From Cyanothece sp. UBA12306 (GTDB lineage: Bacteria > Cyanobacteriota > Cyanobacteriia > Cyanobacteriales > Microcystaceae): DNA of 5,368 nt. Positions 1 through 5,368 of the stretch are shown here, piece after piece. Every line of letters starts with the position of its first letter. Positions within the stretch are counted from its first letter, which is position 1. Under the pieces are notes generated by a model. That model was not told the DNA's origin and did no database searches. It worked only from the letters and a program-made list of their open reading frames with translations. The DNA lies in NCBI GenBank assembly GCA_003448685.1, contig DLXW01000020.1, positions 17,198 to 22,565 of the forward strand, given 5' to 3'. Position numbers and translations under genes: made by a program.

Positions 1-2303
1 GTTCTCGGACTGCATTGGCCGAAGCAGAATTAGAGTATCCAGAAGGTCACACTTCCCAGAGTATTTTTGCAGCATTTCCTATTATTAAAGCCTCACAAGA
101 TGGTCAATCAATTTTAGATCCTTTCCTCTCTAATTTGGGAGTTGCTATCTGGACAACTACCCCTTGGACTCTTCCTGGTAATTTAGCAGTTGCTCTTAAT
201 CCTGACTTAAATTATGCAATTGTTGAACAGAATTCTGACCTTTGCAACTATCAGTATTTAATCGTTGCAGCCGATTTAGTGGAAAAGTTATCAACTACTT
301 TTGAAACTTCTTTGAAGGTTAAAGCGACAATCCCAGGGAAAGCTTTAGAACATACTATTTATCGTCATCCTTTGTATGATAGAGAAAGTGAAATTCTCAT
401 TGGCGGCGACTATGTTACCACTGAATCAGGAACAGGATTAGTTCATACTGCACCTGGCCACGGACAAGAAGATTATCTTGTCGGACAACGGTATGGTTTA
501 GGGGTTCTTTCTCCAGTAGATGATGCAGGAAAATTTACTGAAGAGGCGGGAAAATTTGCTGGCTTAAATGTGCTAAAAGATGCTAATGAAGCAATTATTA
601 ATGAGCTAAAAAATCAAGGATCTTTACTCAAAGAAGAAGCATATCTTCATAAATATCCTTACGATTGGCGGACAAAAAAACCGACTATCTTTCGTGCCAC
701 AGAACAGTGGTTTGCTTCGGTAGAAGGGTTTCGTGATGCTGCTTTAGAAGCTATTAAATCTGTTCAATGGATTCCCTCTCAAGGAGAAAATCGTATTACT
801 TCTATGGTCAGCGATCGCTCAGATTGGTGTATTTCCCGTCAGCGTAGTTGGGGGGTTCCTATTCCAGTATTTTATAACGAAGAAAGCAAGGAACCTCTAT
901 TAACAGAAGAGACAATTAACCACGTTCAAACTATTATTGCTAAACAGGGATCTGATGCTTGGTGGGAACTGTCTACTGAAGAATTATTGCCAGAAAAATA
1001 CCGTAAAGATGCCCATAAATATCGCAAAGGAACTGATACAATGGATGTCTGGTTTGACTCCGGTTCTTCTTGGGCAGCAGTTGCTAAACAACGGGAAGAA
1101 TTAAACTATCCAGTTGATATTTATTTAGAAGGAAGCGATCAACATCGAGGTTGGTTTCAATCAAGTTTATTAACCAGTGTAGCAGTTAATGGAATTGCGC
1201 CTTATAAAACCGTATTAACCCATGGTTTTGTCTTAGATGAAAAGGGACATAAAATGAGTAAATCTCTGGGGAATATAATTGACCCCTTGGAGATCATTAA
1301 TGGGGGCAAAAATCAGAAGCAAGATCCTCCCTATGGAGCAGATGTATTACGATTATGGGTATCATCTGTTGATTATTCCTCTGATGTTCTCATCGGCAAA
1401 AATATTCTTAAACAACTTTCAGATATTTATCGTAAAATTCGCAATACTGCCCGATTTTTATTAGGTAATTTACATGACTTTGACCCTGAAACAGACACAA
1501 TTGCTTATGAAGAATTATCGGAATTAGATCAATATATGCTACATCGTATTAACGAAGTTTTTGCGGAAGTAACTGATGCTTTTGAAAAGTTTCAATTCTT
1601 TCGATTTTTCCAAACAATTCAGAATTTTTGTGTCGTTGATCTGTCAAACTTTTATTTAGATATTGCCAAAGACAGACTCTATATTTCCTATCCTAGTTCT
1701 TTGCGTCGTCGCAGCTGTCAAACAGTCTTAAAAGTAGCATTGGAAAATTTAGCCAAAGCGATCGCTCCTGTATTATGCCACATGGCCGAAGATATCTGGC
1801 AATTTCTGCCCTACAAGACCCCTTACAAGTCCGTCTTTGCTTCAGGATGGGTGGAAATGAAAAAACAATGGTCAAGACCAGAATTGACGGCTTTCTGGGG
1901 CAAATTAAGGCAGATCCGCTCTGAAGTTAATCAAGTGCTAGAACAGGCAAGAAAAGAGAAAGCGATCGGTTCTTCTTTGGATGCAAAAGTATTACTTTAT
2001 GTACCAGATCAAGACTTGAAAAAACAACTAGAAGCATTTAATCCTGATGATACCTTAGTAGGTAATCAAGTAGATGAATTGCGTTATCTAGTATTAGCTT
2101 CCCAAGTGGAATTAGTTAATAGTATGGAAACTATCGGCAAAGCAGAATATAAAAGTGAAACAGACTTAGTTTCTGTAGGAGTTATCAAAGCAGAAGGAGA
2201 AAAGTGCGATCGTTGTTGGAACTATTCAACTAAAGTCGGAGAATTTAGCGATGATCCCACTATTTGTGAACGGTGTAATGCTGCTTTAGTAGGTGAATTT
2301 TAG
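1..2303 (+). CDS. ileS: Isoleucyl-tRNA synthetase (5'-truncated by window edge)
   Basis: Class I aminoacyl-tRNA synthetase that charges tRNA-Ile in the cytoplasm and edits misactivated valine. The frame is open from the first complete codon (3-5) to TAG at 2301-2303, about 766 residues. The usual length is about 950-960, so roughly the first 190 residues, including the HIGH-type ATP motif, lie off the left edge. The TTG at 15 is an internal Leu codon, because the frame continues upstream as SRTALAEAELEYPEG. Visible landmarks in order: CP1 editing-domain WTTTPWTLPGN (150-182); GTGLVHTAPGHGQEDY with the presumed editing Asp at 471-473; SDWCISRQRSWG (about 819-854); DVWFDSGSSW (about 1044-1073); GSDQHRGWFQ (from 1131); KMSKS (1251-1265); a C-terminal zinc knuckle with Cys codons at 2205, 2214, 2265 and 2274. 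The SDQHRGWF form and the zinc finger fit the bacterial (IleS1) type. It is convergent with the downstream operon, and its stop codon abuts hairpin repeat A. Confidence 0.97.
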   Translation, partial: SRTALAEAELEYPEGHTSQSIFAAFPIIKASQDGQSILDPFLSNLGVAIWTTTPWTLPGNLAVALNPDLNYAIVEQNSDLCNYQYLIVAADLVEKLSTTFETSLKVKATIPGKALEHTIYRHPLYDRESEILIGGDYVTTESGTGLVHTAPGHGQEDYLVGQRYGLGVLSPVDDAGKFTEEAGKFAGLNVLKDANEAIINELKNQGSLLKEEAYLHKYPYDWRTKKPTIFRATEQWFASVEGFRDAALEAIKSVQWIPSQGENRITSMVSDRSDWCISRQRSWGVPIPVFYNEESKEPLLTEETINHVQTIIAKQGSDAWWELSTEELLPEKYRKDAHKYRKGTDTMDVWFDSGSSWAAVAKQREELNYPVDIYLEGSDQHRGWFQSSLLTSVAVNGIAPYKTVLTHGFVLDEKGHKMSKSLGNIIDPLEIINGGKNQKQDPPYGADVLRLWVSSVDYSSDVLIGKNILKQLSDIYRKIRNTARFLLGNLHDFDPETDTIAYEELSELDQYMLHRINEVFAEVTDAFEKFQFFRFFQTIQNFCVVDLSNFYLDIAKDRLYISYPSSLRRRSCQTVLKVALENLAKAIAPVLCHMAEDIWQFLPYKTPYKSVFASGWVEMKKQWSRPELTAFWGKLRQIRSEVNQVLEQARKEKAIGSSLDAKVLLYVPDQDLKKQLEAFNPDDTLVGNQVDELRYLVLASQVELVNSMETIGKAEYKSETDLVSVGVIKAEGEKCDRCWNYSTKVGEFSDDPTICERCNAALVGEF
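811..818. repeat. HIP1 octamer
   Basis: Perfect GCGATCGC inside ileS. HIP1 is strongly over-represented in many cyanobacterial genomes and serves here as a lineage marker. Confidence 0.9.
1758..1765. repeat. HIP1 octamer
   Basis: Perfect GCGATCGC in the 3' part of ileS, in codons for an Ala-Ile-Ala stretch. A near copy, GCGATCGG, follows at about 1962. Confidence 0.9.
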
Positions 2304-2305
2304 AG

Positions 2306-2343
2306 TTGGCATCCTCCCCGCCGTGAAATGGGCGGGGATTCCT
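2306..2343 (-). repeat. IS200/IS605-type end-like hairpin, copy A
   Basis: GC-rich imperfect palindrome between ileS and the XdhC gene. The arms TCCCCGCC (2315-2322) and GGCGGGGA (2331-2338) pair perfectly around an 8-nt loop. An alternative fold gives an inner CCG/TGG stem (2322 region) with one bulged G and a 5-nt TGAAA loop. Bases 2306-2337 match copy B (5337-5368) at 30 of 32 positions, in the same orientation, and the similarity reaches back into the ileS stop codon (tagag versus taggg). Read on the minus strand, it resembles the subterminal hairpin plus right end of IS200/IS605/TnpB elements. Here the terminal tetranucleotide is CCAA instead of the TCAA of copy B, which suggests a decayed or solo end. 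The family assignment rests on remembered motif resemblance, since no transposase is visible. Strand is given for the putative element orientation. Confidence 0.6.
2315..2338. terminator. Possible bidirectional terminator hairpin after ileS
   Basis: An 8-bp GC stem starts 12 nt after the ileS stop and lies between two convergent genes, so it could stop transcription from either side. On the plus strand it is followed by ATTCCTTTAG, a weak U-tract only, and on the minus strand by no T-run. It is therefore not a textbook intrinsic terminator. No other hairpin competes for this role in the 103-bp gap. It coincides with the mobile-element-like repeat A, which may have been co-opted as terminator. 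Confidence 0.4.
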
Positions 2344-2377
2344 TTAGAATAAGCTTAGGAGGAAGAGAGAAGCGATT

Positions 2378-2404
2378 CTCCCCACACTCCCCCACTCCCC
2401 ATCC
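2378..2404. repeat. C-rich CTCCCC short repeat tract
   Basis: Three CTCCCC units start at 2378, 2387 and 2395, joined by AC-containing spacers (period 8-9 bp), and the tract ends in ATCC. On the minus strand it reads as GGGGAG repeats. It resembles the short tandem C-rich repeats (STRR-like) scattered between cyanobacterial genes. It lies directly after the 3' end of the XdhC gene and carries no start codon or convincing open frame. Confidence 0.45.
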
Positions 2405-2406
2405 TT

Positions 2407-3504
2407 TCAATGTAGGGGTTGAGAGCGATGTTTTAAAAAGCCACCATTACGTTTAGTTAAAACTGCTTGAATTTCACTAATAATTGCGCTGGCAATTTCT
2501 GTGGGAGTATCTGCTCCAATATCTAAACCGATGGGACTGTATAATTTTTCTAATTGGGTTTTAGTGGGATTAAGTTCTTCTATTATTTTAGCAATGCGGT
2601 TTTTTGAACCCATCACACCCAAATAAGGAATTTTGGTTGGTAGAAGAAATTTGATAATATCGTGATCGTCAAAATAATTATGAGTCATGACAACAGCTAC
2701 GGTATTTTCTTCTATTGATATCTGTTGGCTAATAATTTGACGACGGGTAAGAATAATTTGATCTGCTTTGGCGAATCTTTGATAGGATTTTTCTTGGGCG
2801 CGACAATCAACTACTGTAACTTGCCATCCTATCATTTTAGCTAATTCTACTACAGGTAAAACATCTTGACCAGCGCCAAAAATAATTAGAAAAGTGGGGG
2901 GGTTAATAACCTCGATTAAAACTTCTACAATACCCGCTGATAATTGGTGTCTATTAACTGTATTTTGTCGAGTATTTTTGGCTAAGATAGTGTCAGCAGC
3001 GAGCCTATTTTTTAAGTCTTTTTCTTGAATGTCGGTGTATATATTACCATCAGGATAAACAAGAAAACGAGAGCCAATTTTTAAATCTAGTTTTCCTTCT
3101 ACAGAAAAAATAGTAGCAATAACTCCTTGTTTTTGATGTTTTAGACATTGATTAATTAAATTTAGAGGAGAAAGATTTAAAGAGTGATCCAGTTTTTCTA
3201 ATAATATTTCTACTTTCCCCTTACAACCTAATCCAAAACCCCAAAGAAGATCTTCTTCGGAAGTAGCATCATAACTAATTAACAGAGGTTTATTGGTTAT
3301 TTGCTTAGTATATTCGACAAGATCATTTTCTACACATCCTCCACTCAAAGTTCCTACCATTTCTCCCGTTTCTGTAATTAACATTCTGGCTCCTTTTTGA
3401 CGATAAGTAGAACCAAAAGTGTTGACTATAGTGGCTAAAAATGTAGTTTTTTTTTCTTGTTTACTTAACTCAAAAGCATTAATAATTGCTTGTAATTCGT
3501 GCAT
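2407..3504 (-). CDS. XdhC/CoxI-family molybdenum hydroxylase maturation protein
   Basis: 365 residues with both domains of the family. The N-terminal XdhC/CoxI domain has GSTYRQKGARM (31-41), SGGCVEN (54-60) and GLGCKG (91-96). The C-terminal Rossmann domain has LIIFGAGQDVLPV (206-218), VVDCR (231-235), THNYFDDHD (274-282), YLGVMGSKNR (294-303) and PIGLDIGADTPTEIA (324-338). Known members bind molybdenum cofactor, promote its sulfuration, and deliver it to xanthine dehydrogenase or CO-dehydrogenase-type enzymes in the cytoplasm. It is slightly longer than the roughly 310-330 residues of many homologues because of a 100-200 linker region. The MHELQAI start fits the family, though no clear Shine-Dalgarno precedes it. 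It is the third gene of the leftward cluster, 22 bp after the GST stop. No xdhA/xdhB-type gene is in the window, so its client enzyme is unknown. An A9 run crosses codons 17-20. Confidence 0.92.
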   Translation of the reverse strand: MHELQAIINAFELSKQEKKTTFLATIVNTFGSTYRQKGARMLITETGEMVGTLSGGCVENDLVEYTKQITNKPLLISYDATSEEDLLWGFGLGCKGKVEILLEKLDHSLNLSPLNLINQCLKHQKQGVIATIFSVEGKLDLKIGSRFLVYPDGNIYTDIQEKDLKNRLAADTILAKNTRQNTVNRHQLSAGIVEVLIEVINPPTFLIIFGAGQDVLPVVELAKMIGWQVTVVDCRAQEKSYQRFAKADQIILTRRQIISQQISIEENTVAVVMTHNYFDDHDIIKFLLPTKIPYLGVMGSKNRIAKIIEELNPTKTQLEKLYSPIGLDIGADTPTEIASAIISEIQAVLTKRNGGFLKHRSQPLH

Positions 3505-3526
3505 TTATGATCAATTTAAAAAAATA

Positions 3527-4141
3527 TTACATCGATTGAGGGATAGTCGAAAAAACAGATTCTCTCTCATGGAGTTGATCGAACCAATTTTTTAAATTGG
3601 GATAGTTTAATTTCCAATTTTCATTAAACCGTAAATTGTAATAACCACAAGAACATAAAGCTGATATATCAGCGATTGACCATATTTCACCTCCTAATAA
3701 ATATTGAGTTTTAGCTACTTGTTTTTCCAAAACCGAAAAAAGGTTATTAATAGACTTTTCTAAGGCTGATTGATAAGGCGTTGAGTTTTCTTTGTTCGTT
3801 AAATTAAAAATCCACAAACTGATAATCTTATCTCCTAATGTATCTGCTAAATCCTCCCATTTTCGACATTCAAGCCGTTCTTTAAAATTATTAGGGTAAA
3901 ATCTCGGTTCTGGGTATTTCTCATCTAGATATTCCGCAATTAGACTAGAATCCCAAATTATTGTACTATCTTCATCTACAAGTACAGGTACTTTACCAAT
4001 GGGAGACAGTTCCAAAAATGAAGGAGGTTTATTCATTAAATTAATTGCTTTGAGTTCATAAGATAGATGTTTTTCAGTTAGAAGAATGCGGATTTTGCGA
4101 GAAAAGTTAGACTGTGGATGATAATATAAGATGCGGTTCAT
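3527..4141 (-). CDS. Glutathione S-transferase family protein
   Basis: 204 residues, a normal length for a soluble cytosolic GST. The N-terminal thioredoxin-like domain covers about 1-77. It has YYHPQSNFSRKIRI (6-19), where Ser11 or Ser14 is the candidate glutathione-activating residue. It also has the cis-Pro segment IGKVPVL with Pro52, and WDSSLIAEYL (63-72), a form of the (D/E)S gamma-glutamyl-binding motif. The C-terminal all-helical domain includes the N-capping box SIAD (155-158) and the usual YPNLKNWFDQL segment near 180-190. The zeta-class SSCxWRVRIAL signature of maleylacetoacetate/maleylpyruvate isomerases is absent, so an isomerase role is not supported. It is the middle gene of the cluster, 8 bp after the monooxygenase stop. 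Substrate unknown; it may conjugate, reduce or detoxify a product of the neighbouring oxidation. Confidence 0.9.
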   Translation of the reverse strand: MNRILYYHPQSNFSRKIRILLTEKHLSYELKAINLMNKPPSFLELSPIGKVPVLVDEDSTIIWDSSLIAEYLDEKYPEPRFYPNNFKERLECRKWEDLADTLGDKIISLWIFNLTNKENSTPYQSALEKSINNLFSVLEKQVAKTQYLLGGEIWSIADISALCSCGYYNLRFNENWKLNYPNLKNWFDQLHERESVFSTIPQSM

Positions 4142-4147
4142 GTTTGA

Positions 4148-4151
4148 TCCT
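4148..4151 (-). promoter_or_regulatory. GST ribosome binding site overlapping upstream stop codon
   Basis: On the minus strand the junction reads TAGGATCAAACATG. The Shine-Dalgarno AGGA shares bases with the monooxygenase TAG stop (4150-4152) and sits 6 nt before the GST ATG (4139-4141). Ribosomes terminating on the first gene would be placed on the start of the second, so translational coupling is likely. This supports both the operon and the chosen GST start. Confidence 0.65.
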
Positions 4152-5313
4152 AAATATTGCTAATAGTTGAAAAAGGTTTATATTGGTATAGCCAATCGCT
4201 AAAACTACTATCTAAATTTCTTGTTTTTTGTGGTTTTGGTTGTGTTTTATTAGTAGTTTGCCACTGATTTTCTTCCCCTTCAGCACTCTTGATTTGCATG
4301 ATTTTAGTGCGCTCTATTCTTTCTTTTTCATATTGATTAAAAGCTCCTTCAATATTAGAAAATCTGGCAAGACATTGTGTTAGTACCCAAGCATCTTCAA
4401 AGGCGCTGTTTGCTCCCTGTCCCATGGAGGGGCTCATGGGATGGGCTGCATCTCCTAGAAGGGTAACTCTACCTTGACTCCAGCTATTTAAAGGAGGGCG
4501 ATCGCAAATAGGGACTGCAAAAATTTTGTCTGCTGGAGTATTTTTGATTATATTACGAATTGGTTCTGCCCAATTGGTTAAATCTTGAAGAATGCGATCT
4601 TTCATGGCTTGACTATTAGTTGAAAGGTGATATTCTGGAGCAAATTTTCGAGTAGTCCAATTAATGTAGCCATCTCCAATATTCACCAAAAAGAGAAACT
4701 GTTTGTCACTAATAATACGGACTATTTCATCGGGTTTGATAAGCTCTTGCTGACATTTAAGATTAGCCCGCCACGACATACTCTTAAGATAATTGATTTG
4801 TTCATCACCAAAGAGAGTTTTTCTAACTGCGGAGTGGATACCATCTGCACCAATTAAGAGGTCTGCTCGTGCTGTTTTGCCTCCCTTAAAATGGATAATT
4901 ACGTCTTGCTCCGTTTGTTCAAAATCAAGACATTGACAATCGAGATGAATACAATTTTCCGGTAGTTTTTTTGCCAATATTTGTTGCAAATGCCACCACC
5001 AAATAGTAATTATAGTTCGTCCGTATTTTTCGATTAATTGAGTAGTTGGATTAGAATTAATTGTTTCTCCAGCAATATTTTTGACAACTATTTTTTGTAG
5101 ACAGCAACCATAATTTTTGATCTGTTCAACGAGATCAGGCTCGATCAATTCTAAAAAATTCAATCCGTTGGGAAATAATCCTAGTCCACCGCCAACAGGA
5201 CGAAAATCTTTGGCTTGTTCGTAAACTTGAACTTCAAAGCCTTGTTTTCTCAAAGCGATCGCACAGGCTAATCCTCCAAGTCCTGCACCGATAATAGCAA
5301 TATTAATATTCAT
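4150..5313 (-). CDS. FAD-dependent aromatic-type monooxygenase (group A flavoprotein hydroxylase)
   Basis: Flavin hydroxylase inserting one oxygen from O2 into a substrate with NAD(P)H as reductant. I start it at ATG 5311-5313 (387 residues, MNINIAIIGAG). An in-frame ATG at 5341-5343 would add ten residues but lies inside hairpin repeat B with no room for a ribosome site. In 387-residue numbering: Rossmann GAGLGG (9-14) with ribose-binding Glu32; DLLIGADGIHSAVR (DG motif, 151-164); GRVTLLGDAAHPMSPSMGQG (GD motif for FAD, 281-300). There is no signal peptide or membrane segment; the C-terminal 40 residues are polar and Lys/Gln-rich. The family includes salicylate hydroxylase, zeaxanthin epoxidase and urate hydroxylase HpxO. 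The XdhC neighbour makes an HpxO-like or N-heterocycle substrate attractive, but unproven. Odd point: WWW at 105-107 where relatives have a conserved Arg before the LQQIL helix. First gene of the operon; no promoter visible in its 23-bp leader. Confidence 0.9.
   Translation of the reverse strand: MNINIAIIGAGLGGLACAIALRKQGFEVQVYEQAKDFRPVGGGLGLFPNGLNFLELIEPDLVEQIKNYGCCLQKIVVKNIAGETINSNPTTQLIEKYGRTIITIWWWHLQQILAKKLPENCIHLDCQCLDFEQTEQDVIIHFKGGKTARADLLIGADGIHSAVRKTLFGDEQINYLKSMSWRANLKCQQELIKPDEIVRIISDKQFLFLVNIGDGYINWTTRKFAPEYHLSTNSQAMKDRILQDLTNWAEPIRNIIKNTPADKIFAVPICDRPPLNSWSQGRVTLLGDAAHPMSPSMGQGANSAFEDAWVLTQCLARFSNIEGAFNQYEKERIERTKIMQIKSAEGEENQWQTTNKTQPKPQKTRNLDSSFSDWLYQYKPFSTISNI
4498..4505. repeat. 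HIP1 octamer
   Basis: Perfect GCGATCGC inside the monooxygenase gene, in the PICDRPP segment. Its presence argues that this gene has been resident in a HIP1-bearing genome. Confidence 0.9.
5255..5262. repeat. HIP1 octamer
   Basis: Perfect GCGATCGC near the 5' end of the monooxygenase gene, in the CAIAL segment just after the FAD-binding glycines. Confidence 0.9.
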
Positions 5314-5319
5314 ATCAAT

Positions 5320-5323
5320 CTCT
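5320..5323 (-). promoter_or_regulatory. Weak ribosome binding site deciding monooxygenase start
   Basis: On the minus strand AGAG stands 6 nt before the ATG at 5311-5313 (CAGAGATTGATATG). It is a weak Shine-Dalgarno, but correctly spaced. For the alternative upstream ATG (5341-5343), the purine run GGAGG touches the start codon directly, leaving no spacer. This favours the shorter protein. Confidence 0.4.
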
Positions 5324-5336
5324 GATTTGTGTAGGG

Positions 5337-5368
5337 TTGACATCCTCCCCGCCGTGAAACGGGCGGGG
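5337..5368 (-). mobile_element. IS200/IS605-type right-end-like hairpin, copy B (cut by window edge)
   Basis: A near-identical direct copy of repeat A. Arms CCCCGCC (5347-5353) and GGCGGGG (5362-5368) enclose an 8-nt loop. The alternative fold has CCCCG/CGGGG plus CCG/CGG, one bulged G (5363) and a TGAAA loop. The window stops exactly at the end of the second arm. On the minus strand the hairpin is followed by AGGATGTCAA, and TCAA is the terminal tetranucleotide known from IS608-type right ends. A bulged subterminal hairpin is what TnpA of this family recognises. The body of the element, possibly with tnpB, would lie to the right, outside the window. No transposase is visible here, so the family call is inference from motif resemblance. 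It ends 23 bp upstream of the preferred monooxygenase start. Confidence 0.6.

Noticed and set aside
15..17. TTG as a start codon for ileS
   Set aside because: The frame stays open to the window edge and upstream codons read SRTA, matching the IleRS family. TTG is an internal Leu and the gene begins off-window.
661..690. A7 run in ileS as a frameshift site
   Set aside because: The surrounding frame is intact and encodes the conserved DWRTKKP segment, so it is ordinary Lys codon use in an AT-rich gene.
1279..1464. 61-codon plus-strand open frame inside ileS
   Set aside because: It lies wholly within the KMSKS-downstream region of ileS in another frame, with no recognisable motif.
1693..1875. 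60-codon minus-strand open frame
   Set aside because: Antisense to conserved ileS coding sequence, with no motif and no ribosome site of note.
4627..4857. 76-codon plus-strand open frame
   Set aside because: Antisense to the monooxygenase coding region; low-complexity AT-rich translation with no family resemblance.
3527..5313. Gentisate-type aromatic pathway (hydroxylase plus GST-fold maleylpyruvate isomerase)
   Set aside because: The GST lacks the zeta-class SSCxWRVRIAL signature, no ring-cleavage dioxygenase is present, and the XdhC neighbour would be unexplained.
2306..5368. CRISPR array or inverted terminal repeats formed by the two hairpin copies
   Set aside because: There are only two copies, 3 kb apart, with genes between, and they are in direct orientation. 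That is neither a spacer array nor classical inverted-repeat transposon ends.

Overview
This window looks like chromosomal DNA of an AT-rich cyanobacterium. Four perfect GCGATCGC octamers (HIP1, the highly iterated palindrome of cyanobacteria) occur in 5.4 kb. The isoleucyl-tRNA synthetase reads like a bacterial/cyanobacterial IleRS. A C-rich CTCCCC repeat and IS200/IS605-type GC-rich hairpins are the kind of intergenic clutter common in filamentous and colonial cyanobacteria. Genus cannot be fixed from this sequence alone.

Layout. Positions 1-2303 (+) hold the 3' four-fifths of ileS, cut by the left window edge. Positions 2304-2406 are a 103-bp convergent intergenic region with a GC-rich hairpin (copy A) and a C-rich tract. 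From 5313 down to 2407 (-) runs a tight three-gene cluster: an FAD-dependent aromatic-type monooxygenase, a glutathione S-transferase-like protein 8 bp downstream, and a two-domain XdhC/CoxI-family protein 22 bp after that. At the right edge, 5337-5368, sits a second copy (B) of the hairpin in the same orientation, only 23 bp upstream of the preferred monooxygenase start.

How the parts may work together. The spacing implies one mRNA, with the GST ribosome site overlapping the monooxygenase stop codon. XdhC proteins mature molybdenum hydroxylases (xanthine dehydrogenase and relatives), and group A flavoprotein monooxygenases include the urate hydroxylase HpxO. A purine or N-heterocycle oxidation role is therefore a reasonable guess, but no molybdoenzyme lies in the window and the substrate is not shown.

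The least ordinary feature is the pair of near-identical direct hairpin repeats (30/32 identical) bracketing the operon. Read on the minus strand, each resembles the right end of an IS200/IS605/TnpB element, with copy B ending in TCAA. If a tnpB gene lies just beyond the right edge, its omega-RNA would run out of the hairpin into the operon leader, and the leader would be its guide. The monooxygenase also has Trp-Trp-Trp where its family normally has a conserved Arg.
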